Below are positions 1-10,042 of a stretch of DNA of 22,262 nucleotides, piece after piece (position 1 is the first letter of the stretch; each line of letters opens with the position of its first letter). The stretch is taken from assembly GCA_000969725.1 (NCBI GenBank), contig JXSR01S002346.1; one strand, written 5' to 3'. This DNA comes from Ophiothrix spiculata. Its lineage: Eukaryota; Echinodermata; Ophiuroidea; Amphilepidida; Ophiotrichidae. The translations under genes and the position numbers were made by a program. The notes beneath the pieces are model-generated. The model was given only the letters and a program-made list of their open reading frames with translations, was not told the DNA's origin and searched no databases.

Positions 1-438
1 TTCAGGCTGTAGTCCGTATAACATTGTCGTACCACAAAGCAGTTAATGCTTTATATATCTATATCTCTTAATATCTATTTGAAATTAAATAGTGTTGGAA
101 TTGTTTAAAATAGTTACAAAACAAGATAGCAAATAAAGGGAAAAAATATACACTCCTACCGAACTAAATGTTACCTGTATGATCAGATATTCATTTAAAT
201 ACAAATTCTGTAAAACAAAAGGCTGAACATATGTTATTACTCTAATAATAGCACTAGAAGTCAAAAAATACTGTTTTACCCGGTAGTTATATTCTTTACT
301 ATACAATATACCATTAATCTTGGACCATAATGATCAGAAATCACAGTACCCTGATCTTTTTGTCCGTGTTGTATAAAAGTCAAGTATGGGCTACTAACTC
401 TCACGCCACATTCGTTTCATGCTTTATTCCGTTATGGT

Positions 439-1030
439 TTATGGAAGCTGGACTTTGATTCCAGGGAAATCTTGGTCACTTTTACAGGTTGTGCCTTTGA
501 ATAAGGCATTGTTATCAACGTCCAGGAGATTTCTAATGAGACGAGCTCTTCCAAGTTGATCATCCTGACATGGTTTTGAAATAATGAAGTTACTTGATCA
601 ATGTTTCTTCTTAATACTCATCCTCTGAAGGTTGTTGCAATCTCCTCGATTTTGGTTTTATAACAGCCTCTTTGCCGAATTAACTTCGCCAAATGCTTAA
701 GTCAAATAAACATAATTTACTTATACGATTGTATTAATGATATTTGCAATGTTGGTTCCATATTTTATTCGTTAGACTAAAGACGACCACTCAATCATGA
801 TCTTTACGTTAGCTATTAATAACTGTTACTTTAATTCCAACTTCCAATTTTCCGTCATCGTTAGTTGTCAAAATTACTTCATGCTTCTGGTTTTCAATTC
901 AGTTTTATTGGTGCTACTGTGTATTCACTCGCTAAACAATTCCTTTGTCACTTAAGCAAGCAGTAAATGCATTAGCATCAGTCCCCTTGTTGCACTGTAT
1001 ACAATTTAGCCATGCCCTTGATTGTAAACT
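439..1030 (-). pseudogene. Module A1: broken copy of the LFKGT gene family
   Basis: The minus strand holds two blocks homologous to those of the other five modules. The terminal block (570 to 439) reads CQDDQLGRARLIRNLLDVD, then NNALFKGT, then a tail ending GIKVQLP and TAA, and is open. The upstream block (about 1030 to 845) reads LNCIQCNKGTDANAF then ACLSDKGIV and hits a stop, followed out of frame by ENQKHEV and DDGKLEVGIKV. A1 and B1 share a C-terminal tail containing TTCKS that differs from the tail of modules 2 and 3. I do not recognise the family. A small secreted protein is possible but unsupported. The upstream block is broken, so I call a pseudogene. Confidence 0.5.
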
Positions 1031-1482
1031 AAAATAATTGTACTTTTTACTCCGGTTATTGCAATTCCATTGGCTGCAATTTTACTAACACAATGATAAT
1101 GTTTGAAACAGTCATGTTGATTACAGATCTATGACGGAATACGTATACAGCAACAATCCTCTTTGAAGGTATACAATTTAACCCTCGTCTAACCAAAGGC
1201 GTTGGAACCGAATATCCTTGAATGTAGTTTTGCTACTTATAGATAGGTAAGGTCCTTCCAAAGTCAATTATACCAAGATCATGCAAATCGGCCTAAGCGT
1301 TACGTAATAATGACTTCATAAAGTATTCCAGATTGAAAAATAGATATTTTGGTAAAAATGGCAACCAAATCAAAATGTTGCCATAAAAGTTCTAAATACA
1401 TATTTTCATTTTCAGTTTTTTTTATTTGCCAAACGCGAAGGAAAAAAAATCTAACATGTTATGTAAGTTTGAGCCTTATTGT

Positions 1483-1614
1483 ACATTTTGTTTCAAAATA
1501 GCAAGTGAAACTTTCTAGGGTTGCATAAAATAGATTATAACATTTTTTTAAATCTAACTATTAAAGCACATTTTTTTTTCAAAATATCAAGTAAAACTTT
1601 CCGTGAATCCATAA
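1483..1614. repeat. Short direct repeat, 85-bp offset
   Basis: Two diverged direct copies, 1483-1529 and 1568-1614, share ACATTTT, then TTTCAAAATA, then CAAGT.AAACTTTC. They lie inside the A-only segment. No function is evident. Confidence 0.6.
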
Positions 1615-1939
1615 GCTCCCCTGCACCCCAACTTTAACGAACTACCCTAAGTGGTATCCCCATCAATAGTCATTTCATCAAAATTACCACATAGCATGCA
1701 GTGTTCCTATAAGGTTTTTGGTCGTGCGCCAATTCTACCAATTTTGACAACGTTGAAGAGGTGCTTACGCCAAAATCAGAATGGACTGCTGAAATTTTAC
1801 TAGATAAATCAAGAAAAGGCATCTCTCTCACAACAGGTTTCACCTTTGAAACCTGTTGCGCCAATTTTCAAAGATCCTGCGCCAAATGCGCGCCATACGG
1901 CCTTAGCAGGTACAAACGATTACTTTCACTGCCACAAAT

Positions 1940-2204
1940 CGTCATGTGAGTGCAAGAAAGTCTTATCTGCAATACCTGCCTTACGTTATAGATTTGGATT
2001 GCACACAGTATGACCTGCAGTCTTGGGTCAGTGGTTCTTGAAATGGTTCTTCAGGTGACACCGTCACCTGAAGAACCATTTTAAGAACCACTGACATAAG
2101 ACAGGAACATTTTAAGGGATTTTTCACAATCATGTGACAAGGTGTATCATAAATATAACTAAGGGCAGCCATTGCAGATACGACTTTCTTGCACTCACAT
2201 GACG
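1940..2204. mobile_element. Foldback (palindromic MITE-like) element
   Basis: Terminal inverted repeats of 34 bp (1940-1973 and 2171-2204) begin CGTCATGTGAGTGCAAGAAA and differ at one base. Weaker symmetry continues inward (CTGCC..TTA and GTTATA on both sides), and a second near-perfect palindrome occupies the centre (2027-2095). The whole 265 bp could fold into one long hairpin. No transposase is present and no clean target duplication is visible, although GATTACTTT-like sequence flanks both sides. A non-autonomous foldback element is the best description; the family is unknown. Confidence 0.7.
2027..2095. repeat. Central 33-bp inverted repeat hairpin
   Basis: Arms 2027-2059 and 2063-2095 are complementary at 32 of 33 positions with a 3-base spacer (ACC). 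The left arm begins GTCAGTGGTTCTT and contains GGTTCTT twice. It is nested inside the larger foldback. A transcript across it would form a very stable hairpin; no miRNA-type processing can be inferred from sequence alone. Confidence 0.85.
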
Positions 2205-2327
2205 AATTGATGTAAAAAGATTACTTTTACACATAGGGTCAGTAGCATTTGCGTTTTTATGCAACAGGTGAACAGCTTAAGGGGTTGCATCAACCAAATC
2301 AAAGCATCAAGAATGATTTTGGTTATT

Positions 2328-2376
2328 AAAAAATAATAGTAAATTAAAAAATAATAGTAATAATAGTATAATACAG
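2328..2376. repeat. AAT/AATAGT-rich microsatellite
   Basis: Imperfect short repeats of AAT and AATAGT units (AAAAAATAATAGTAA appears twice) at the right part of the A-only segment. Confidence 0.7.
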
Positions 2377-3253
2377 GCCAATTATTTCACAAAAACTAAC
2401 TATATCATTTATCACAAATAACATACATACAAATAAAAACAGTTTAAGAATTTTATAATCGTGTTCTAAACCTTACTAAATAATCCTAGCATGGTCAGAT
2501 AAATAAAAAAATATATGAAATTCTAAAATGCACAGCCGGTAGTATGTGATTACTTTAACTTCAGCATCAATTGTAATGACAGATTCCTTTGCCTGGTTTT
2601 CCATTCTTTATTATAAAATATAGCATTCATATGGGACCATAATGATCAATAGACAGCCAGTTCTGAAGCCGTTCCTTTGAATAATGCATTGTAGGCATCG
2701 TCCAGAAGATTTCCCGAGAGACAAACTATTCCCAGTAGAAGAAAGCCATCAGGTATTTTTTTTAGCCAATCGTGACGTGGTTGTGTGGAAAACAATGAAT
2801 TTACTAGAACGAAAACAGAATGTTATCAACGATTGGCAAAGATAGCACCAAAGTATTCATAATTCCATTTATGAGCCCTACATGTGGAAGTTTGTGTTCT
2901 ATACCCAATCCGCTAATATTTTGACATTTTTGTTATAGCACGTAAAATTGTTTAGTTTGTTTAGATTTTAGCTCATAATTGTGACTTTACATGTAGCATA
3001 GTCGGCTTTCGACAGTTGTGCGAAGATGATTTCCTAATTGGCAATTTTTTATAACCAATCAAGAGCTCAACATTGGTCAGAGATCAAAAGTAATTTAGAT
3101 TTTTTCACTTATGATAGAATTTGGCCGAAATGCAGTGCATTGCTAATTAAATATGCTCTTGGATGGTCTTGAACAAACGATTTGTAAAGTCGCGACAAAA
3201 AAAGGGTGACCCGCGCATGTAGGTGCATAATTCGTCGTTTCAAAAAAAGTTAT

Positions 3254-3290
3254 TTTCATCTGGTGAGGACTCATCAGTCCTTCGTGTGTC
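3254..3290 (-). ncRNA. Hammerhead-like core and hairpin in LINE 3' region
   Basis: On the minus strand CTGATGA (3277-3271) is followed 13 bases later by GAAA (3257-3254), the order of the two conserved hammerhead ribozyme strands. GGACTGATGAGTCC (3280-3267) also forms a small palindrome. Hammerhead ribozymes are known in several retroelements. Against this, the putative stem II is only about 3 bp (GUC with GAU), and I could not find a proper stem III followed by a UH cleavage site. It could be a decayed ribozyme or chance. Confidence 0.2.
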
Positions 3291-3601
3291 TGTCTTCCGA
3301 AAAATGAACTATATTTTATTTATTCGTTTTATCTGATGTTCAGCACAAAGTATATGGCTTGAGAAGGTCTACATATTGTGTGTTCAATCATTCTTTATTA
3401 TCAAAAAACACATGAGAATAACAAAGAAAGCACATAAAACCCAGGGCACGCATCTGCACTCTAAAAAGAGTACAGAAGACAGGCAGGGTAAAACAAACAA
3501 AATGCAATAGAAACAAATAATTCGAAATATACAAGCACAATGTTATAAACAAGCCAGTATCCAGGAAACAGGAGTGGCAACAGCTAGCAGATGTGGCATG
3601 G

Positions 3602-4198
3602 TTAAATCTTCATACATGGTGCAGAATCCCAATTTGGTTCGTTACGAGCATTCCATATAGAATAACTGCAAATGATGGCAATTTTGCTTAGCTCTCTGGA
3701 GAACTGTTTGATGGTGTGGGATTTGCCACCCATGAATTTGAAAGATTCACCAAGTATGTTCACATTGTCAGCTGTTACCAATCCTCTGGATCCAACTTCG
3801 ATGCAGTTAAGATGGCATTTGTATCCTTCCTGAACAATATCGTACTGGAGGTTGTCATACCTGGACATCTTGAGTTCGTGCGCCTTTTGAATGTTACTTT
3901 CAAAGAGAGAAGTTAATTCAATAATATGAATTTCTTTTTTGGTGCTATTTATGACTATTATGTCTGGTCTTTGAGCCGTTGGGATGATATTGGGTGGCAT
4001 TGTCCCTCCAGTCACGGTATGTCCAGGGAGGTCTGCAAAGATTTTGAAGTCGTCCTGGTGAATTTCAATCAATTTTTTATATGATTTTAACATGTGGCTG
4101 AGAATACTATTATGTCTCCATGTGAAACGGCCCGGCTGGAGAGAAGTCTGGCAGTTATTTAGGACGTGGAGAAGAGTTTGGGTATTATTACAAATTAT
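3602..4198 (-). pseudogene. R2-type LINE C-terminal endonuclease fragment
   Basis: A 198-codon open stretch reads from the minus strand; the first ATG is at 4093, giving a 163-residue frame, but homology begins upstream of it. Residues C..H..C in CNNTQTLLHVLNNC match the C-x7-H-x4-C part of the CCHC zinc knuckle (C-x2-C-x7-H-x4-C) that precedes the restriction-like endonuclease in R2-type elements. Then come GRFTWRHNSIL, ADLPGHTVTGG, the PD-(D/E)xK signature RPDIIVI with IIELT ten residues on, a K in the following helix (AHELKMSRYDNL), EVGSRGL and a closing SIWNARNEPNWD. The domain cuts target DNA for target-primed reverse transcription. The codon where the first knuckle cysteine should be is TAA (4199-4201), and no reverse transcriptase lies upstream, so it is a dead fragment. 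Family inferred from these motifs; confident at class level only. Confidence 0.8.
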
Positions 4199-4699
4199 TT
4201 ATATTACTTGAAAACAGAAAGAAAAATCCGAAACACTGACAACATCCATTCAAAATATATTTCGTATAATGTATATGATTATGTTTGTTGATTATATTAA
4301 TATATCGTTTGGTAGATACATAACGACGCAGCTAGGCGAATTTCGTTAGCTATGATCGTTTTTTACTTAAATTCCAAACAACAGTCTTCCTTTATTGTTA
4401 GCTAAATACATTACTTACAGTTCTAGTTTTCAATTCACCATGATTGAATTGAATGCACTTTTGCGAATCAAATTAATCGACTAGGTGCCACTGTGTTTTC
4501 AGCTCCTCGAACATTCCCTTTGTCACTTATCATAGCAGCAAATGCATTAGTCTCTATTCCCTGGTTACACTGAAGACAATTTAACAGTGTCCCTGATTGG
4601 TAAAGTAAAAGATTTGTTCTTTTCACTCAGATAATGGCAATTCTATTGGCAGCAATTTACTTACACAATGGTACGGTTTGAATATGTAATGTCGATTAC

Positions 4700-5566
4700 A
4701 GGTCTATGACGGAACATATTAATTAGCAATTTTCCACTTCTCCTTTTTTTAAAGCAAAAAGAAACAAATTTATTCAAACTAAATTATACAAAAAGATTAG
4801 GGTTCAATAAATTTCGAACTATATAGTTACTCAAATGCAAATGCTATATAAGCAGCATCTAAAAGAGAAAGAGAAAAACATGCAAGATTATATCCCTTTA
4901 TTAAAATAGTACAATGAACTGATACGTTTCAGCTGGGGGTACTAGGGCACTAAAACTTTACTTAATAAATAACGAATATACCAGGAATCTAACAGAATAG
5001 ATACTCCAGGTTTAAAATAGCACTTTTACTTTCAAAATAAAACACAGAAAATATTTTTCTTCAAACAACCGGAGCTTGATGACCCGCTAAACATGGTTTA
5101 TGTTTCATATTTTTACTCCCAAAGAAGGTTGTATTATTAGAATATCGTAGAAGAAGCGCATATATTTGATATTTTGCCCGCAAGTAAGAAAATTCTTATT
5201 ATCCCAATAAAAACATGTCATCAAAACATGAACAAATCGATTTTAAAGTTACTGATTTCTATGGTATATTATAGGAAAATGTGATCAATTAACCATGATT
5301 AATTGCACTTTCCAGCATAAATGACATTCGAAACTCGAGGTATAGATAAACACTTATGCACAAATGCATTTTGTGTCAAAAAAGAAATCGACCTTACCAC
5401 CATATTAATTTTCTACTTTATATGCCACTTATTCTAAATCTTCATTCGCAACTTTCCGCTCATTTTGCTAGAGTAAACCACAAATGATATGTGTATGTAT
5501 ATAATGAGAGTGTCGATACTATTGATTACGGAAACAAAATATATAAAATGCACTGACATGAACTGT
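4700..5566. other. Non-coding 5' flank of module A2
   Basis: This stretch aligns with 13990-14545 and then 15796-16127 of copy B. It holds no convincing coding exon. A conserved short frame on the minus strand (about 5220-5165) reads FIGIIRIFLLAG; the same hydrophobic block is FIGIIIIFLLAG in B (about 14530-14478). It resembles a signal peptide core but lacks an in-frame ATG. At about 5224 copy A jumps the sequence that B has at 14545-15795. Confidence 0.4.
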
Positions 5567-5690
5567 CTTACAAGACAAATAGTTGGTACACAATAAAAAC
5601 AATTTACTACAATTTAAGACGTGTTCAACATTCAGAAAAGGTTGTAAAAGATAAAATTGTGTAATTTTCTTAATAAAAAGGAAATGATTA

Positions 5691-6298
5691 CGAGGGGGTA
5701 TCAAACAGTTTTAAAGATCACCGAGAAGGAAAAGGGCTATATCGATGAACTTTTGTCAGGATAGTCACTCGTCCTTGTGTACATTATGGTGCAAAAATGA
5801 AATCAATGGAATTTGAACTTTCTATACAGGTGTCGATAGATGTCAACAGCCTACCTTCGCTAACGATTTAAACTATATGGAGAAATTAAAGAAATGTGAC
5901 AAGATTAAATCCCTGCATTTGAAGCGTTACAGCCCTGTAATTATATAAAGACACTTCCAAAGTTAAGATATTTGATACCATAGTATAGAGAAGGGTCTCC
6001 TCCTTCCATTGATACCAAATTTATGGAAATTGGTCGAAATTTGACGGCATAACGACGTAATACAGCATGGCTGACCTGAAATTATTGATTATAGTGAAAT
6101 ACAATGTTTAGCGAAATACAGTGTTTTGTGCTAAAAGAGGACCTCTACAAAGTCGGTCTGTGGACTGTCAGTTTTAAGTGAGAGAAATGTGTTAATTTGC
6201 ACTGTGGCTATGTAAAGATGGCTTAAGGTCACATAATAAAATTATGTTCCTGGCTCTTTCCCTTCTTGGTGATCTTTAAACGTTTTGATACCCCCTCG
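5691..6298. mobile_element. Mariner-type MITE, 608 bp, TA target site
   Basis: The inverted ends are about 47 bp: CGAGGGGGTATCAAA, then AAAGATCACC, then AGAAGG, on both sides with a few mismatches and a small gap. The flanks are TA (5689-5690 and 6299-6300). Copy B has the exact empty site GATTATATTC at 16128-16137 with a single TA, which proves insertion. The CGAGGGG terminus and TA duplication are typical of the Tc1/mariner superfamily. No transposase frame is present inside, so it is non-autonomous and must have been moved by an enzyme encoded elsewhere. The 119 bases just left of it (5567-5685) are also missing from B, a separate indel. Confidence 0.88.
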
Positions 6299-6618
6299 TA
6301 TATTCTTTGTTTAATTTTACATAGCATAGTTCATGGTTCAAAACAGTTAACACAAGAATGCTTAAAACTCATTTTAGAGAATTACTTTATAAAATTAAGC
6401 AAATAATTCATTACGAAAATCATTTATCGGCTGAACTATATCAGCGTGACATAAACCTTTAAATCTTAAACCTGTATGGTCAGATATTCAAAACAATACA
6501 AACTTTTAACCAAGGATGATAGCATGCGACTAGTCGGCATAAATTGTGATGAAAGATTTCTCTGCCCGGTTGCTCCATTCTTTATTATACAGTATGCATT
6601 CATCTGGGACCATAATGA

Positions 6619-7345
6619 TCAATAGACAGCCGGTTCTAAGGCTGTTCCTTTGAATAATGCATTGTTGGCATCGTCCAGCAGATTTCCCGTGAGACGAACT
6701 CATCTCAGTTGATGAAAGCCATCAGGTAATATTCTGAAACCAACATGACGCGGGTATATGGACAATAATGAAGTTATTTGATAATAGTTTCACCTTAAAC
6801 AGAATCTAATCAAGGGAATGGTGAGATAGCATCAGAGTATTCGTTATCAATCTTTGAAAAATGAAATGCATTATATGTAGTCATTGCTTTATGCATTTTA
6901 ACACAAACGTACATGACTTGAAATGTCCAACTTACATTCCTTTATATATAACCTATTGAAAATGACAGTGATTTAATAAAATATGTGTATGTAATTATAT
7001 ATGTTCACCTACTTATATTTGCAACGTTTTTTTCCATATTTTAAATGTTTGACAAAAGAAGACCGCAAAATTATCATTGTGTTGTAAACTATATATTTTT
7101 TACTTCAATTCCAACCCACAAATTTCCGTTAGTTTTATGAATTAGTTCAAGATTCTAATTTTGTATTGATTGCATTAAATGCACTTTTGTAAATCAAATT
7201 AATCGACTAGGTGCCACTGTGTATTCAACTCCTCGAACACTCCCTTTGTCACTTATCATAGCAGCAAATGCATTAGCCTCTATTCCCTTGTTACACTGAA
7301 GACAATTTAACAGTGTCCCTAATTGTAAAATAACAGAATTGTACT
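6619..7345 (-). pseudogene. Module A3: LFKGT gene copy with premature stop
   Basis: The terminal block (6733 to 6619) starts after a TTTCAG acceptor-like site and reads LPDGFHQLR, then TGA (6702-6700), then VRLTGNLLDDANNALFKGT, then ALEPAVY and TGA. Copy B3 has AGA at the stop, so one T-for-A change (plus strand CATCTC against CTTCTC) inactivates A3. The upstream block is in the frame at 7388-7194: LLNCLQCNKGIEANAF, then AAMISDKGSVRGVEYTVAPSRLI and a stop, with NGNLWVGIEVKN following in another frame. An acceptor-like TTACAATTAG precedes GGACACTG. Function unknown. Confidence 0.5.
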
Positions 7346-7665
7346 TTGACAATTCAATTGGCACGAATTTTACTAATATCTGGGACACATTATGTTAATA
7401 AGCGACCTTTTTCATACAACAAAAAACATACTTTATTTGACGTAATTGCATTTGATTTATTCAAACAAAAAAAATATTAAGTAACTTTCAATCACAACAG
7501 GCAACATAAGAAAGATAGGATAAAGTGAATTGAAAGAAGATGTTCCTTTGTTAAATATACATTTGAAAAAAAAGATAGTTTAAAAGAACATTTTTAATAA
7601 AAACCCTCAATGTATATTGATTTTCCCAAGCTTGGCGTAACTTTGATTGAAATATAGAATCACTG

Positions 7666-7960
7666 ACAATTAGAATAAAAATACTTTTCGACACATGGCT
7701 CAAATGAATTTATCATATTTGGAATTGAAACCCTTCATACAAATATCATATCATGTTACTCCTATATAAACAAACCAAAGCGACATTCGTAATTTAACTT
7801 AGACAGCTCTAGGCCTACAATTAGAATATAAATATTTTTTCGACACATGACTCAAATCGATTTACCATATTTGGAATTGAAACCCTTCATACACATATCA
7901 TATCATATATAAACAGACCAAGGCAGCATTCGTAATTTAACTTATACAGATCTGGACCTA
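7666..7960. repeat. A-only 151-bp tandem duplication
   Basis: Sequence from 7666 (ACAATTAGAATA) repeats at 7817 with small changes. Both units contain TTTGGAATTGAAACCCTTCA and end near AGACAGCTCTAGGCCT or its variant. Copy B has a single unit (17936 onward), so this duplication arose in A after the A/B split. Non-coding. Confidence 0.85.
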
Positions 7961-8498
7961 AAGAAACCCTAAGCTTTTGCATTAGGAGTCTTGACAAACG
8001 CCCAAAGATTGAGTTATGATGAACCTCACTTAACTCGCCTAGCTATATAACCATGGACATTTTAGTTGCAATATATGATATTTAGTATCTCATGCTAAAT
8101 AGGCAATTAAATATTAGGTTTTATACTGTAACCTGTTTCTGTTATAGACATCAAATCTGACTTATATGAATGTTTATACTTTGATCCTCAGGAATGCAGG
8201 AAAAGTAATGCGATATGATTAGATGGACCCTAGTTGATATTTGCTAATATTACGGCCAGGTCAAATAAGACAATAAAGTGGGTTAGAAGCATTCTCTTAG
8301 TTGAAGACTATCGTATTTAGCCCCATTCTCATAAAACTTTTTACTTGATTAAGAATAACATAATTTGCTTCCAATGTTCAGGTTGTTTTAATACTGTAAG
8401 CTAATCTCAAAAGGTCCCAGTTACAAATCTGCTTGTCAGTAAAAACATAGTTAAAAGTCTAATACCCAACTTTTAGTTAAACTTATCTAAGGGGTCAT

Positions 8499-8604
8499 TT
8501 CAAAACTCAACCGGCGGTTGACTGCCCAGAACCGCCGGTTCTGAACAATAACAACCGCCCAGAACCACCGATTCTGGGCGGTCAACCACCGGTTAAGATT
8601 TGAA
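8499..8604. repeat. GC-rich compound palindrome
   Basis: Arms 8499-8543 and 8560-8604 are complementary at 38 of 45 positions with a 16-base spacer. Each arm also folds on itself: the right side has CCGCCCAGAA and TTCTGGGCGG as a perfect 10-bp stem around 7 bases, and the left has CAGAACC and GGTTCTG. It could form one long hairpin or two smaller ones (cruciform). It is strikingly GC-rich within AT-rich DNA. It resembles a small foldback MITE; no target duplication was identified. Confidence 0.8.
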
Positions 8605-8883
8605 GCAGCACCTAACCTGATCTGAAATATAGTCCTTTAATATGAACTGATATTTAAGAACGCGACGTAAATACAACTAGCGATAAGATCATAATGTAAT
8701 GTATTCACAGAGATGGCTCGAGTGTCAAATTAAAAGAGTAAATGTTAACACTGATCAAAATCTGAGGATGCTAGATTACAAATTAACCCACTGGAATCCA
8801 TACGCACGTCTTTGTAAACCAAGCGAGACGGATGTTTACATATTATTAAATTATAGGACATAGTTATACGTTACACATAATAC

Positions 8884-9030
8884 GGGGCCGTCCATGTCAA
8901 ACGAGTCGTAAATGCAACGAACTTTTTTTTGCGCTACAGGTGAAAATACAGACAGAGTCGAAACTAGGCGAAATTGAATTTTCGTCAGATCCAGCAAAGT
9001 TTCATTTCGAGAAAATGATCGTAATTTTTC
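8884..9030. mobile_element. Truncated relative of the 425-bp TIR element
   Basis: CCGTCCA, GTAAATGC, GCGCTACAGGTGAAAATACA and CCAGCAAAGTTTCATTTC appear here in the same order as in the left half of the element at 16831-17255. The right half and right inverted end are missing and the left end is degraded. The 65-codon open frame on the minus strand across it is a by-product of this repeat. It is older and more diverged than the copy in B. Confidence 0.7.
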
Positions 9031-9049
9031 TATATATTCAGTCAACATA

Positions 9050-9850
9050 AATAATATGTGATAATATTTTGGTCTGTGACGCCCCCTCCCCTTCCGGAGC
9101 CAAACCCCTGTTACCCCACTACATTTACCATATTCTTAAAATTATGTCTTAGTTTAACTGATGTTTTTAATATTCAAAGCAGTATGTTTTGTTTGTATGC
9201 TTACCTACATAGTCGAATGGCCAGACAGTATTTCCTGCTTTTAAGAATTGATTCGCTATAATATGTTCTTAACCCAAATATCTGAAATAATAGTACCCCT
9301 TGAGAGATTAATCGAGGTCAAATAATTGAAAGAAGAAAATACGATAAGCAGAGAATTGATTTTTATCGGGGTACCGACTCTTCGATGAAGCAAATATTCC
9401 ATCTTTAATTAATCCCAGTATGCTTTTTTAAAACAAATTTAACCTGATCTAAGGAAATATAGATATTGTCTTATTAGCTAATTTTAAGCACATCAAGAAA
9501 ATACAAAGCGATCAGTTAAAGTTCATACCTAGAACATTTATCAACGAAATGTCTCTTTACATTAGGGTTTGTTTGTATAATATCGTATGTGATATTAGTT
9601 TTGATGTTTTTTTAATTTGTTTTTATATGAAATGAACATCAAGGCTTTAAACAGAATAATACAAGAATGTAAAAACGGCAGTGTAATGCTGACAACTTGT
9701 CGTCAATACATCAGCTTATCCCCTATTTTGAAACAGTAAGCCTGTTTCAATGAGAGAAAGGTACCCTTTAGGAAATCCGAGCAACCCTAACAGCACCATG
9801 AGAAAGATCCCCTCTGAATGGATGAGTTGCTAGGGAAAAATTATTTCCAG
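9050..9850. other. No recognised feature
   Basis: AT-rich sequence with only short chance open frames. A pyrimidine-rich patch lies at 9078-9120. GAAACAG and CTGTTTC form a 7-bp hairpin near 9729-9747. Nothing here aligns with the A/B modules. Confidence 0.5.
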
Positions 9851-9859
9851 CTTCTCGGG

Positions 9860-9894
9860 ATAGATCTACATGCTTTTTTGGCATGTAGATCTAT
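9860..9894. repeat. Perfect 14-bp hairpin, T-rich loop
   Basis: ATAGATCTACATGC (9860-9873) and its exact complement (9881-9894) flank the 7-base loop TTTTTTG. Stable if transcribed. No other context supports a terminator or a microRNA. Confidence 0.8.
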
Positions 9895-10042
9895 GCTGAT
9901 CTTGATGCGTAAAATAGTACAAAAGGTCATTTACATAGATTAAGATGCCTTCCCATGTATTTAACATCGTAAATCATAGTACAAAATACACAGCTTCTTA
10001 TGAAGGAGGAAATAAACGCTAGATATAAGAGAACACAATAAA

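Larger units (their letters stand above)
1326..2388. mobile_element. A-only 1.06 kb segment with foldback DNA
   Basis: The bases on either side (CATAAAGTA and CAAATAACATAC) are nearly contiguous in copy B around 12845-12880, so this segment is an insertion in A or a deletion in B. It contains an 85-bp-offset direct repeat (1483-1529 and 1568-1614), a small hairpin at 1832-1856 (arms AACAGGTTTCA), a 265-bp foldback (1940-2204) and an AAT-rich microsatellite (2328-2376). Short open frames on both strands near 1670-1949 show no recognisable protein. No clear target duplication was found at the outer edges, so the mechanism is unknown. Confidence 0.55.
3111..4311 (-). mobile_element. A-only insertion with 5'-truncated R2-type LINE
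   Basis: Copy B reads straight through from TTTTTCACT to GTAGACACATAACGACG near 13581-13600, while copy A has 1.2 kb between the same flanks. On the minus strand the insert holds the C-terminal endonuclease region of a site-specific-type non-LTR retrotransposon (3602-4198), then a 3' untranslated part with AATAAA signals (about 3391 and 3317) and a hammerhead-like motif (3254-3277). The reverse transcriptase domain is absent, as expected for 5' truncation. The 4199-4311 part is AT-rich and uninformative. No target duplication is obvious. Confidence 0.7.
2646..4602 (-). pseudogene. Module A2: LFKGT gene copy split by a LINE insertion
   Basis: The terminal block (2756 to 2646) is open: PDGFLLLGIVCLSG, NLLDDAYNALFKGT, then ASELAVY and TGA. 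AATAAA-type sequence lies about 30 bases beyond the stop. The upstream block (4602 to about 4375) reads GTVKLSS out of frame or LNCLQCN in frame, then SDKGNVRGAENTVAPSRLI and a stop. The two blocks are separated by the 1.2 kb A-only segment carrying an R2-like LINE fragment, whereas in B2 they are about 0.4 kb apart. A run of A before the terminal block shifts the frame relative to B2. Probably dead. Product unknown. Confidence 0.5.
1..8291. repeat. Large direct duplication, copy A (three modules)
   Basis: This stretch aligns in the same order and orientation with 11548-18373. The opening TTCAGGCTGTAGTCCGTATA recurs at 11548, and the last shared sequence is GTGGGTTAGAAGC near 8291 and 18373. 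Base 1 is already inside the repeat, so its left edge is outside the window. The alignment is broken by A-only segments at 1326-2388, about 3111-4311, 5567-5685 and 5691-6298, and by B-only segments at 14545-15795 and 16831-17255. Both introns and flanks align, so this is a genomic duplication and not just shared exons. Seen directly by comparing the two stretches; exact breakpoints are approximate. Confidence 0.9.

Noticed and set aside
85..306. 73-codon minus frame, similar to the frame at 11590-11775
   Set aside because: The similarity is explained by the A/B duplication. The region corresponds to the 3' flank of module 1, and the ends of the two frames differ.
1140..1320. Possible SINE or tRNA-like promoter boxes near GGTTCC on the minus strand
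   Set aside because: The B-box consensus does not fit, no A box lies at the right distance, and the block is just part of module 1 in both copies.
1670..1949. Overlapping short frames on both strands in the A-only segment
   Set aside because: Both are short, lie in repeat-rich DNA, include palindromic parts and show no domain.
3716..3916. 66-codon plus frame
   Set aside because: It is the antisense shadow of the LINE endonuclease frame.
8851..9048. 65-codon minus frame
   Set aside because: It lies on the truncated MITE copy and is not conserved as protein in the related element.
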